DNA from: JAQVWU01 sp964628455
GTDB taxonomy: Bacteria; Bacillota; Clostridia; Oscillospirales; CAG-272
NCBI GenBank assembly: GCA_964628455.1
Contig: CAZVPD010000096.1
Location: forward strand, 1-15,091
DNA: 15,091 bases
Direction: 5' to 3'
Shown: one piece after another, positions 1-6,842 of the stretch
How the letters are laid out: the number at the start of each line of letters is the position of its first letter
How positions within the stretch are numbered: position 1 is the stretch's first letter
Notes under the pieces: generated by a model
Databases searched by the model: none
Told to the model about the DNA's origin: nothing
What the model saw: the letters and a program-made list of their open reading frames with translations, nothing else
Translations under genes and position numbers: made by a program

Positions 1-53
1 CAATCAGATATTATTTTGATTACATCCGGATTTATCTTTTTCTTTCTCGACAT
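1..53 (-). CDS. 5' end of an unidentified gene (partial, runs off left edge)
   Basis: An ATG on the minus strand at 53-51 opens a frame with 17 complete codons before the window ends; the peptide begins MSRKKKINPDVIKIISD. The start is supported by an AAGGGAG Shine-Dalgarno (minus strand, bases 67-61) seven bases upstream. The N-terminus is rich in lysine and arginine, as in nucleic-acid-binding or basic small proteins, but 17 residues are too few to assign a family. It is the last gene of the minus-strand series and lies 39 bases after the stop of the 55-codon ORF. Its SD falls inside the outer stem of a nested hairpin, which may control translation. That this is a gene is inferred from the start/SD pair only. 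Confidence 0.55.
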   Translation of the reverse strand, partial: MSRKKKINPDVIKIISD

Positions 54-57
54 AATA

Positions 58-117
58 ATGCTCCCTTCATAGCTGACAATGTTTTTTGTTTTTCATTGTC
101 TTCCATATAGGGAGCAT
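58..117 (-). promoter_or_regulatory. Nested hairpin that buries the SD of the left-edge gene
   Basis: Bases 58-66 and 109-117 form a perfect 9-bp inverted repeat (ATGCTCCCT / AGGGAGCAT). Nested inside, bases 75-81 and 94-100 form a perfect 7-bp repeat (GACAATG / CATTGTC) around a 12-base T-rich loop, with two 8-base unpaired flanks between the stems. In the minus-strand transcript the 3' outer arm is the SD of the gene starting at 53, and the 5' outer arm lies in the last codons of the 55-codon ORF. No T-run follows on the minus strand, so it is not a typical terminator of that transcript. Ribosomes translating the small ORF would open the outer stem and free the SD. The function is inferred. 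Confidence 0.55.
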
Positions 118-260
118 ATCATTTTACGTATGGCTTTATTTGTTACCCGTTCGTCTGCATGCAGCCTTTCCGCTGAGGAACCGATAGTTACGGGAGCGGC
201 GGATACAGGCGTTCCGTTATGCGGAATATAAAAATCATACAGACCGGATATTTTCGGCAT
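93..260 (-). CDS. Small unrecognised ORF, 55 codons
   Basis: An ATG at 260-258 opens a 55-residue frame ending in TGA at 95-93. It begins MPKISGLYDFYIPHNG and ends in a basic, helical-looking tail (ADERVTNKAIRKM). I do not recognise a family. There is no clear SD, but the frame follows the stop of the acetyltransferase gene by only 18 bases and is in the same frame as it, so translation by reinitiation is plausible. Against it: short length, no SD, no identified homologue. For it: ordinary codon use, location between two minus-strand genes, and a hairpin whose logic needs this frame to be translated. It could also be a degraded C-terminal extension of the acetyltransferase, cut off by the TAA at 281-279. 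Confidence 0.4.
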   Translation of the reverse strand: MPKISGLYDFYIPHNGTPVSAAPVTIGSSAERLHADERVTNKAIRKMICSLYGRQ

Positions 261-278
261 GTCCGGATTGTATGGGTT

Positions 279-809
279 TTATATGATTTGTTTTTTATAA
301 TATTCGAGTTCTGAAAACACTTTTTTCCATCTTTCATTATGGCTTTCGTGGGTATACAAAGGCTCGAATCCAAGCGACAGATAAATTGAAATTGCGGGAA
401 GTCTGAAATCGTCTGTGGATAATACCGTGCTCTTAAAACCTCTTGCGGCGAGAGAATAAAGCGCCGCTGTCATAACAAGCCGTCCCGCGCCTGAACCGCG
501 TGCTTCCGGTACCGTGCCGATCATTCTGAACCATCCTTCTCCGGGAAATGTGTCTTTTTCGACAGCCGTGGCTGTGGCAATGTCAATTCCGTTTCTGCTG
601 ATATACAATACATATTCGGGACGGTATCCTCCGCCGCCGCGTATGCATTTGTCAAAGGAAAAATGTGTGCCGAATGAACGTTCGATGATGTCTTCCCATA
701 TGGCTTCACTTCCTTCGGCATGAGTATGAAGCGTGAATCCCTCCGGAAGTGCAAACGGCGGCAGTTCATTCATATTGGATTTTCTTAAAAATAACTGAGG
801 GTTTGCCAT
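279..809 (-). CDS. GNAT-family N-acetyltransferase
   Basis: A 176-residue single-domain protein of the GCN5-related N-acetyltransferase fold, which moves an acetyl group from acetyl-CoA to an amine; the substrate is unknown. The acetyl-CoA binding motif (motif A, R/Q-x-x-G-x-G/A) is visible at about residues 99-111 as TVPEARGSGAGR, after the beta-4 strand. The C-terminal motif follows (AISIYLSLGFEPLY, residues 139-152), typical of the beta-6/7 region. It is cytoplasmic, with no signal peptide. The ATG is two bases after the stop of the oxidoreductase gene, and a GGAGG lies inside the end of that gene, a rather long 13 or so bases before the start, so the two are probably translationally coupled. 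The fold is clear; the substrate is not. Confidence 0.88.
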   Translation of the reverse strand: MANPQLFLRKSNMNELPPFALPEGFTLHTHAEGSEAIWEDIIERSFGTHFSFDKCIRGGGGYRPEYVLYISRNGIDIATATAVEKDTFPGEGWFRMIGTVPEARGSGAGRLVMTAALYSLAARGFKSTVLSTDDFRLPAISIYLSLGFEPLYTHESHNERWKKVFSELEYYKKQII

Positions 810-811
810 AC

Positions 812-2068
812 TTAATTATACGCCTCCTGCTCTGTTCTGTCGGCCGAAAGGACTTGTTTTCCTTCCGGAATATCACCCGGGTCGGGTATGTCCATCAATA
901 TTCCGCCCTCCGTCGCGCTGAGATGTGCCGTCAGTCCGGGCAGATTGTAGCGGGCAGCCTGCCACGCGTTTGTCGGGGATAATGTATCTGTCATGTAAGC
1001 CTGACAGAAATCATCCACCATGAACTTATGCGTACCGGCGTGATTGGTGGGGAGCAGTGCCAGTTCCTCCGGCAGACGGTCAGCCGGCTGTATCGGAGCC
1101 GAACCGCTGCTCCATGAACCGCGGATGGCATTCTGCATGAAATCCTTATCATTTTTATGGCTTGTCAGCTCTGTGGGATTAAGTAAATCGCTGACATCTT
1201 CATAAAACACCTGCTTATCCGGCATTGTTATATAACTGTGCTGAAAAATTGAACATTCGTATGAAGCCCTGGTAGCATTGAAGCATGAAATATAGGTGGG
1301 CGGCGTATTCCATGCGATGCGCCGGTTTTCGCTGATTCTCGCGATAGCGCCGTTGGCAAGTTGTAAAAGCATAGATGAATTCGAAAACGGATTATCCCAG
1401 TAATTTTTGCCGGTGCCGAAAATGTCAGGATCAAGTTTGTCAATGTAACCGAATGCCGACACTTTTTTGGCATACGTTCCGGCGGCTGAAAGTACCATGG
1501 AAGTCGAGTGAGTCGGGTAATAAAACGGCGGCAGACCTGCCATCATACGCCATTTATCCCCTTCCGTATATTTGAATGTATCATACAGATGCTTCATATC
1601 ATGATTATACTGAGCTTCGGCGTAAACCATTTCGCCCATTTCACCGCTTGCATATTTCTGACGGCAGAAGATCGCGGCAGGACGGTAAATTCCGGTTTCT
1701 CCCATAGAATAGGTAAGTCCTGTCTCACGCACAAGTTTGACGATTTCAAGTATATCTTTGATATCGATTGCCATAGGTACCGCGCTGTAGACATTCTTTC
1801 CGGCTTTGAGAGCATCAATTGCCATCCAGCCGTGCGTATCACGCTGTGAGAAAATCGCCACGGTATTTATATCATCTGATGCAATCATATCATCAAAAGA
1901 GTCATAAATACGGTTGACATGAAACATTTCGTCATATTGTTTGCAGCGTTCGGGAAACTTATCGGTCAATGCCGTAAATTCGACAGCGGGATGGGCTTTA
2001 AACAACGGGACGAATGCCCGGCAGAACTGTCCGCAGCCTACAAATCCGATACGGATTTTATCTTTCAT
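812..2068 (-). CDS. Gfo/Idh/MocA-family NAD(P)-dependent oxidoreductase
   Basis: A 418-residue sugar-oxidoreductase-like protein. An N-terminal Rossmann domain carries the dinucleotide-binding loop VGCGQF (residues 10-15), and the C-terminal alpha/beta domain starts near residue 125. Family members oxidise or reduce sugars, sugar acids or inositols with NAD(P), and some use NAD for redox-neutral glycoside cleavage. The usual EKP motif, whose lysine helps catalysis, is replaced here by SAVP (residues 95-98), which marks a divergent subfamily. The segment ETGIYRPAAIFCRQKYASG (residues 124-142) is characteristic of family members next to glycosidases in Clostridia. I chose the ATG at 2068 because AAAGGAATGA lies eight bases upstream; the in-frame ATG at 2080 would sit on top of that SD. 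It follows the AraC gene closely and probably acts on a sugar released by the neighbouring hydrolases. Confidence 0.88.
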   Translation of the reverse strand: MKDKIRIGFVGCGQFCRAFVPLFKAHPAVEFTALTDKFPERCKQYDEMFHVNRIYDSFDDMIASDDINTVAIFSQRDTHGWMAIDALKAGKNVYSAVPMAIDIKDILEIVKLVRETGLTYSMGETGIYRPAAIFCRQKYASGEMGEMVYAEAQYNHDMKHLYDTFKYTEGDKWRMMAGLPPFYYPTHSTSMVLSAAGTYAKKVSAFGYIDKLDPDIFGTGKNYWDNPFSNSSMLLQLANGAIARISENRRIAWNTPPTYISCFNATRASYECSIFQHSYITMPDKQVFYEDVSDLLNPTELTSHKNDKDFMQNAIRGSWSSGSAPIQPADRLPEELALLPTNHAGTHKFMVDDFCQAYMTDTLSPTNAWQAARYNLPGLTAHLSATEGGILMDIPDPGDIPEGKQVLSADRTEQEAYN

Positions 2069-2091
2069 AATGTTTATCATTCCTTTTGGAA

Positions 2092-2928
2092 TTATTCAAA
2101 TCTTACAAAGTTTCTGTGATTTTTAGCTGTTTTCGGTGAATATCCGGTGTATTTTCTGAACATACGGCAGAAATAACATGAATCGCAGAAGCCTGCTATT
2201 TTGGCAAGGTATTCGATACTGTAATCTTCTTTCTGCAGTATATATTCTGCTTTTCTGATTCTGAGACGGTTGCGGTATTCAACCGGAGTATCTCCGCCGG
2301 TATATTCCTTGAAATGGTTTCTGAATTGATTTTCGCTCATGTAGCACATTGACGCAAGTGTGCTTATGTTTGTTTTGTTATCGGGATGAACTTCGATCTC
2401 ATATATAGCGGGAAGTATGGCGCTGTATTTTTGGCTGATGGCGTTGTTTCTGAGGCACTCGGAAATATAGCTTATGATACGGTATACAGCAGACTTTGTA
2501 TGGAGTATGCCCATTCCGTGCGCGTTGAAGCTCACATATGCGTCATTGATAAGATCAGGCAGATACTGACGCTTTTTGTAATTGATCCCGACCGGCAGCT
2601 GCTCAAAGCAGACCTCGTTTCCGTCACTGTCGCTCAGTGAAAATGAAATCGTATATCCGTGGGCCTCTGTGTTTTCGGTATGGATAACTGCTTTATAGCG
2701 GCTTCCCCTTGCCGCTGCGATTACACTGTCGCAGTTTATAAAATAGGATTTTTCATCCGGTGTTATAAATTCAATATTTCCTTCACTAAAATATTGAATG
2801 ACGTCATTCCTCCTCGGTTTATTGGTAAAATCGAAGATCTCTCCGTCTTTATATCGCTGTTTCATGATAACTATATTGTTTATATTTAAATCCAGGTTGG
2901 AAAGATCCGAAAAAGTTATATATTTCAT
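2092..2928 (-). CDS. AraC-family transcriptional regulator
   Basis: A 278-residue regulator. Residues 1-175 form an N-terminal sensing domain of the AraC ligand-binding (cupin-like) type, with weak sequence similarity. Residues 180-275 hold the AraC DNA-binding domain with two helix-turn-helix units: the first at about 187-207 (ISTLASMCYMSENQFRNHF), the second at about 237-258 (SIEYLAKIAGFCDSCYFCRM), followed by the expected FRKYTGYSP signature. These proteins usually bind a sugar and activate nearby catabolic genes, so it probably controls this GH35/MocA cluster. The ATG is preceded by AAGGCGGTG at good spacing. It lies 51 bases after the GH35 stop and has its own promoter. The inducer cannot be read from sequence. 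Confidence 0.92.
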   Translation of the reverse strand: MKYITFSDLSNLDLNINNIVIMKQRYKDGEIFDFTNKPRRNDVIQYFSEGNIEFITPDEKSYFINCDSVIAAARGSRYKAVIHTENTEAHGYTISFSLSDSDGNEVCFEQLPVGINYKKRQYLPDLINDAYVSFNAHGMGILHTKSAVYRIISYISECLRNNAISQKYSAILPAIYEIEVHPDNKTNISTLASMCYMSENQFRNHFKEYTGGDTPVEYRNRLRIRKAEYILQKEDYSIEYLAKIAGFCDSCYFCRMFRKYTGYSPKTAKNHRNFVRFE

Positions 2929-2954
2929 AAATCACACCGCCTTTATTCAACAAT

Positions 2955-2983
2955 AGTTTATCATTGAAAAAGGCGTATGTCAA
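2955..2983 (-). promoter_or_regulatory. Promoter for araC-type regulator, oxidoreductase and acetyltransferase
   Basis: On the minus strand TTGACA (2983-2978) and TAAACT (2960-2955) are separated by exactly 17 bases, with TG one base upstream of the -10 box (extended -10). The -35 hexamer is a perfect consensus and covers the GH35 stop codon (2982-2980). Transcription would start about 2948, giving a leader of roughly 20 bases before the regulator's ATG. Confidence 0.65.
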
Positions 2984-4806
2984 ATTTGATTTTCAATATA
3001 GACAGCCTCGGTCATACAGTTTATTTGTGAAGCCGTACCGCTGTGTTCCACATCGAATATTTCTATTGTATTATCTTTTTCATGCAGCAGACCGCCCGGA
3101 ATATACAATGACAGCTGAGGTCCGATATCCCAGAATCTGCCTATGTTGAAACCGTTTACAACAACAAATCCTCTGGTCCAGCCGCGCATATCAATAAATG
3201 TGTCACATCCGGCTTCGGCGTCAAAGCTTCCTTTGAAAAACGCCGGATATTTTGTAAATTCGGTATATGGGTCAAGATCGGTATATTGCAGTCCCGAAAT
3301 ATCCTTCATAGGCAGGCAGCTTGCAGTCCAGTTATACAGCTTGGCATTGTTCAGAAGTACATAGCCTGTGATACCCTTCCTGTCCTTGTCAAGATCTTTT
3401 CCGCCGTTGATACGGCCCGTGTTTTCAACGAGTATATCGAGTTTTATGTCTTTATCACCCATTTCGATATTTATGATTCCGTCATCCCTGTCGCGCATCA
3501 CCGTTCCGATGTATTTTTCGTCGCTGTAGACGGTCGCTCTGTCATGAACCCCGTTCAGCATAAGGCGGTTGCTCTGTGAGTCCGGATAGGTGCTTATTTG
3601 ATTGGTGTAGAGCAGGAATCCATACGCCTGACCTAACTGTTCCATTGTTTTCAAACCTGCGCTTGATACACATTTCGAAGTCAGTACGTCAAGATTTTCA
3701 AACAATCCGGCAGCCCGGTCAAGACATATGACAAGGCTTTGCGCGTGATATTCAAACGGAAGTATTCTTTCATACCTGATTTTTTTGCCTGCGGCGGCGT
3801 CCAGCTTTTCACGGCACAGATAATATTTTTCTGTAGGCAGACCGTTTTCCGTTACAAGAGCGTCCTCGTCATACGATGTGACATGCGCGATATATCTGAC
3901 GGGCGTTTCGGGTCTGGCCATGAATGAACGGGCTGTCACGGCTCCCGAAAAGAATCCGAAATTGGTCCCTCCCGAAAACATATAGAAATCGACATACCCT
4001 CTTGCAAGTGCTTTTTCATATGCTTCGGCGGTTTCCGCAGGGTCACGTCTTCCGTAGGGTTCACCCCAGCTTACTTCACGGCCGCACCAGAATTCTCCGA
4101 CAAAAAACGGATGCTGGGGGCGTATTTTCTCAAGCATATCGGCAAACTTGTCGGGATTCTGAGGAGATGAGCGAAAATTTGCTCCCGCCAGCATTCCATC
4201 GAGAGAACCCATCCGTAAAGCCGGAAATGAGTTGTCGGTAGTGAACAGCGGAACATCAACACCGAGTGATCTCATTTTATCGGCAAGGAATCTCATGTAG
4301 TTCATGTCATAGCCTGAACCGGCGTATTCATTTTCTACTGCGGCCATTATAACGGGACCTCCGTTGGTTGACAGATACGGTAAAATTTTCGGTATGAGAA
4401 TATCGTAATAATCCGAAACATCCGACAGATAGGATGGGTCGCTGCATCTTATGTCGATATCGCCGTTGCGGTACAGCCATACGGGAAGCCCTCCGAAATC
4501 ACATTCGGAGCATAGATACGGTGAAGGGCGGAGCAGTATTTTTAAACCGAAATCCTGTGCTTCATCAAGGAAAGCGCATATATCGAGCCGTCCTGCAAAA
4601 TCATATTTCCCCTTTTCGGGTTCGTGCAGATTCCACGGTACATATGTTTGCACAGCCGTAAGACCAAAGTCTGCGGCAAGCGCAAAATGGCGTTTCCATG
4701 CCTCAGGGTGCAGACGAAAGTAGTGTATATCTCCCGATGCAAGATAAAATTTTTTATCATTGATAAAAAATCCTTCTTTTTTTATTTCGAGAAGTTCTTT
4801 TGACAT
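2980..4806 (-). CDS. GH35 family beta-galactosidase-like glycoside hydrolase
   Basis: A 608-residue enzyme of glycoside hydrolase family 35, which removes non-reducing beta-galactose with retention of configuration. The catalytic TIM barrel covers roughly residues 10-320 and begins with the family hallmark ASGDIHYFR. The acid/base is the second Glu of VENEYA (about E160) and the nucleophile is the Glu of VGEFWCG (about E238); the signature FYMFSGGTNFGFFSGA follows at about 274-289. The C-terminal part holds beta-sandwich domains, ending with the expected RGFVVVNGFNIGRFW (about 530-545). The length matches bacterial GH35. There is no signal peptide, so it is cytoplasmic. The ATG at 4806 has GAGGG six bases upstream; the ATG at 4812 would directly abut the SD. 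It lies 22 bases after the transporter stop, probably in one operon. The exact linkage and substrate are unknown. Confidence 0.94.
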   Translation of the reverse strand: MSKELLEIKKEGFFINDKKFYLASGDIHYFRLHPEAWKRHFALAADFGLTAVQTYVPWNLHEPEKGKYDFAGRLDICAFLDEAQDFGLKILLRPSPYLCSECDFGGLPVWLYRNGDIDIRCSDPSYLSDVSDYYDILIPKILPYLSTNGGPVIMAAVENEYAGSGYDMNYMRFLADKMRSLGVDVPLFTTDNSFPALRMGSLDGMLAGANFRSSPQNPDKFADMLEKIRPQHPFFVGEFWCGREVSWGEPYGRRDPAETAEAYEKALARGYVDFYMFSGGTNFGFFSGAVTARSFMARPETPVRYIAHVTSYDEDALVTENGLPTEKYYLCREKLDAAAGKKIRYERILPFEYHAQSLVICLDRAAGLFENLDVLTSKCVSSAGLKTMEQLGQAYGFLLYTNQISTYPDSQSNRLMLNGVHDRATVYSDEKYIGTVMRDRDDGIINIEMGDKDIKLDILVENTGRINGGKDLDKDRKGITGYVLLNNAKLYNWTASCLPMKDISGLQYTDLDPYTEFTKYPAFFKGSFDAEAGCDTFIDMRGWTRGFVVVNGFNIGRFWDIGPQLSLYIPGGLLHEKDNTIEIFDVEHSGTASQINCMTEAVYIENQI

Positions 4807-4834
4807 GATCATCCCTCTTGTTTGTTATAATATG

Positions 4835-5722
4835 TTAAAAACAGCCTATCATGATGATGGATACAAAACCTGTGATCATACCTGCAATCTGAATTTTTTC
4901 GGACTTTTCATCGAAACATACGGTACCGATGAGTGATGACAGAAAAATCAGACAGCCATTACTTACCGGAAACAGCACGATCCCGGGTAAAACACCCGCA
5001 AGATACACGTTCAGACGACTATACACACAGCTTACCGCTCCGCAGGCTGCTATGTAGAATAGACCGCTTCTGTATGTTTTAGGCTGCGGAGCTTTTATAA
5101 AACCTTTTATGATACTGCTGGCAGAAAATAACAGGATTGCGGAAATGACCGACGCGGTTAACATCATACCGTCGATTTCATTGCCTGAAGCTGAACTTCT
5201 GAACAGTTTATTGATTATGCCGATAATATCTCCGGCTAGGAAAAATGCAAAACACAATATTTTCCATTTTGCAGTGAGTACCATCCTGCCGCTTTTGGGA
5301 CTTACACACATCACAAATGAAATGATCATCAGAATGATACCGGCAAATTGAACGGCGCTGACCGGCTCACGATTATAAATTGCCGAAAAGATTGTAGCCG
5401 TCACAAATGAGCATGACGCGATCAAAGTCGTTATCGCAATAGGCCCGTTCGTCATGGCTTCCATTTTGAAAAACAGAAAACAACTGAGATTTATACCGTA
5501 TAGGATTCCGAATGACACGGCACCGGCTGACGGTATTGAGATTTTTCCTGTATATGAAAAACTGTATAAAAACAATATGATGATCCATATACAAGAAATC
5601 ATACTGTTGAAAAGAAGGGCGTCGCCGGAGTTATTTATATTTCTGTTATTGAATTTATGTAAGAAATAATTGTTCATTTCCGCTAAAACGACGGCGACGG
5701 CCAATATAAAGTAAGCCGACAC
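4835..5722 (-). CDS. DMT-superfamily (EamA-like) membrane transporter
   Basis: A 295-residue, highly hydrophobic protein with about ten predicted membrane helices in two similar halves, as in EamA-type drug/metabolite transporters. The first helix is YFILAVAVVLAEMNNYFLHK, and the last is GMITGFVSIIMIGCF at the extreme C-terminus. Family members export or import metabolites, amino acids or sugars; the transported compound cannot be told here. It starts with GTG, supported by an AGGGGGAA SD about nine bases upstream. It is the first gene of the minus-strand series, with its own promoter and a repeat-rich upstream region. Because it precedes a GH35 gene it may move a sugar or a breakdown product, but that is inferred from position only. 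Confidence 0.85.
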   Translation of the reverse strand: MSAYFILAVAVVLAEMNNYFLHKFNNRNINNSGDALLFNSMISCIWIIILFLYSFSYTGKISIPSAGAVSFGILYGINLSCFLFFKMEAMTNGPIAITTLIASCSFVTATIFSAIYNREPVSAVQFAGIILMIISFVMCVSPKSGRMVLTAKWKILCFAFFLAGDIIGIINKLFRSSASGNEIDGMMLTASVISAILLFSASSIIKGFIKAPQPKTYRSGLFYIAACGAVSCVYSRLNVYLAGVLPGIVLFPVSNGCLIFLSSLIGTVCFDEKSEKIQIAGMITGFVSIIMIGCF

Positions 5723-5749
5723 TTATAAATTCCCCCTGTCGCTTCTTTT

Positions 5750-5778
5750 ATTATATTGAATGCCGTTTGTTTGCACAA
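5750..5778 (-). promoter_or_regulatory. Promoter for the DMT transporter operon
   Basis: On the minus strand a perfect TATAAT (5755-5750) lies 17 bases downstream of TTGTGC (5778-5773), which keeps the TTG of a -35 box. Transcription would begin near 5743, about 20 bases before the GTG start. The -35 is weak, which fits a promoter needing an activator. Confidence 0.5.
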
Positions 5779-5839
5779 GATATAAAACAAATATTAAATT
5801 GTATTTTTCCACATTTTTTATATATCTTAAGATATAAAA
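5777..5839. repeat. 11-bp direct repeat 52 bp apart, one copy forming a 16-bp palindrome
   Basis: AAGATATAAAA occurs at 5777-5787 and again at 5829-5839, 52 bases apart start to start (about five helical turns). The second copy is half of the perfect 16-bp palindrome TATATCTTAAGATATA at 5821-5836. The first copy touches the -35 box of the transporter promoter and the second lies about 45-60 bases further upstream. The geometry fits a regulator binding two sites on the same DNA face, but the region is AT-rich and chance is not excluded. Confidence 0.4.
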
Positions 5840-6072
5840 GTCCTTCTTCTGATGATTCCGCCTGACGGTGTTTAATGCGGGTTCTGTCCCTTTGCAGCAG
5901 AGGTCTGCGGCAGGCTCTTCCGTTTGTTCGTTTGTTAGATCAACGCATTTTGACGCGTAGCTTTTCCATTCTGCTTTGTTAGGCAGTTGAATTCCCCGGT
6001 CTTTTCTGATTTTATTTTTATCTCCGGCATCGGGCCGAACTCTGATTTTTTGATGAATTTTTAAAAAATACA

Positions 6073-6101
6073 TTGACAAACGCACTATTATGTGCTACTA
6101 T
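6073..6101 (+). promoter_or_regulatory. Promoter of the PadR operon
   Basis: TTGACA at 6073-6078 is followed after exactly 17 bases by TACTAT at 6096-6101. The -35 is perfect and the -10 matches four of six. The start of transcription is expected near 6108, about 50 bases before the TTG start codon. Confidence 0.6.
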
Positions 6102-6111
6102 ATAGCAGTAG
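6093..6111. promoter_or_regulatory. Candidate PadR operator: two interleaved inverted repeats over the -10 box
   Basis: TGCTA (6093-6097) pairs with TAGCA (6103-6107), and CTACT (6095-6099) pairs with AGTAG (6107-6111); both dyads overlap the -10 hexamer and the probable start of transcription. PadR-type repressors generally bind inverted repeats at their own promoter, so autorepression is likely. The assignment is inferred from position and symmetry. Confidence 0.5.
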
Positions 6112-6159
6112 TAAGTAACGCTACATACAAGTCCTGCGGAATAGTAAGGGGTGATAATA

Positions 6160-6486
6160 TTGGAAAACCTGACGGAAATGCTGAAAGGGGTGCTTGAAGG
6201 CTGCGTCCTTGAAATTTTAAACCGCGGAGAAACTTACGGCTACGAAATCACTCGGCGGTTGAATAGCCTCGGTTTTACGGATGTAGTTGACGGAACGGTT
6301 TACACCATCCTGATACGGCTTGAAAAAAATAATCTTGTGAATATAGAAAAAAAGCCGTCCGATATGGGACCGCCGCGTAAGTTTTACACGCTTAACGATG
6401 CGGGAAACATGGAGCTTCGCCGATTCTGGGAGAAATGGGATTTTGTGTCATCGAAAATAAACGGGTTAAAGGAGAAAAAGCAATGA
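6160..6486 (+). CDS. PadR-family transcriptional regulator
   Basis: A 108-residue winged-helix repressor of the PadR family (small, subfamily-2 size). The N-terminus MENLTEMLKGVLEGCVLEIL and the motif GETYGYEITRRL (about 23-34) form the first helices; the recognition region VVDGTVYTILIRLEKNNLV (about 42-60) and the wing GPPRKFYTL (about 70-78) are the family signatures. I choose the TTG at 6160 because AAGGGGTGA (6146-6154) sits about six bases before it; the GTG at 6151 would lie inside that SD. Its stop overlaps the ATG of the next gene (ATGA). PadR proteins sense phenolics, drugs or cell-envelope stress and repress adjacent genes; here those are two DUF1048 proteins. Confidence 0.93.
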   Translation: MENLTEMLKGVLEGCVLEILNRGETYGYEITRRLNSLGFTDVVDGTVYTILIRLEKNNLVNIEKKPSDMGPPRKFYTLNDAGNMELRRFWEKWDFVSSKINGLKEKKQ

Positions 6487-6842
6487 ATTTCTGGGATAAA
6501 ATGACGGGCAGCGATTTAACTTCGGAAATAAAAGCCTTTGATTTACGGGTAAAAAAACTGCCTGTTGATTATCGGGAAGCATGGGAACAAATAAATGAGA
6601 ATCTCTGGCTGCAATCGGATTTTACCGGCCGCAGCGTCATACCGGTTCTTGACGGCGTACTCGGTCTGCTTGAAGAATCAGCAGCAGAAGGGCAGAGTGT
6701 CGGAGAGGTTTTAGGTGACGATATCAAAGGTTTCTGTTCTGCATTGACCGGTGAAGAGGGGGCAAAGTCCTGGCGCGGCAGGCAGCGTGCGCAGCTCAAG
6801 AAGAATATCGCTGAAAAATTAAGAAAAGAGGAGTTGAAATGA
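6483..6842 (+). CDS. DUF1048-family protein, first of two tandem copies
   Basis: A 119-residue, mainly helical cytoplasmic protein matching the DUF1048 family, commonly encoded right after PadR genes in Bacillota; its function is unknown. The core features are KKLPVDYREAWEQINENLW (about 24-42), a helix rich in Glu/Ala (VLGLLEESAAEGQSVGEVLG, about 59-78) and the conserved GDDIKGFCSAL segment. The highly charged tail (after residue 92) is unlike the sibling gene and may be a coiled or nucleic-acid-contacting extension. The start is the ATG at 6483, overlapping the PadR stop, with AAAGGAG nine bases upstream. The stop overlaps the next ATG, so the three genes are translationally coupled. Confidence 0.85.
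   Translation: MNFWDKMTGSDLTSEIKAFDLRVKKLPVDYREAWEQINENLWLQSDFTGRSVIPVLDGVLGLLEESAAEGQSVGEVLGDDIKGFCSALTGEEGAKSWRGRQRAQLKKNIAEKLRKEELK

Larger units (their letters stand above)
5723..6150. other. 428-base divergent intergenic region
   Basis: This spacer separates the minus-strand transporter from the plus-strand PadR operon. Bases 5750-5840 are AT-rich and hold the transporter promoter and repeats. Bases 6073-6111 hold the PadR promoter and dyads. Bases about 5850-6060 have a more gene-like base composition. One minus-strand frame is open across 6085-5723 (120 codons), but its product looks random, it has no SD worth naming, and it runs through both promoters, so I do not call it a gene. The middle could be a decayed gene fragment. 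Confidence 0.7.

Noticed and set aside
27..106. A 24-codon minus-strand frame starting at 106 as a leader peptide
   Set aside because: It has no SD, lies out of frame inside the 55-codon ORF, and overlaps the start of the left-edge gene; the 55-codon ORF is the better candidate.
58..117. Reading the left-edge hairpin as a Rho-independent terminator
   Set aside because: On neither strand is the outer stem followed by a T-run, the longest T stretch is in the loop, and a start codon with its SD lies directly after it on the minus strand.
5723..6085. 120-codon minus-strand frame upstream of the transporter
   Set aside because: The product looks random, the frame runs across the transporter promoter and palindrome, and there is no convincing SD. 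A decayed fragment is possible but unsupported.
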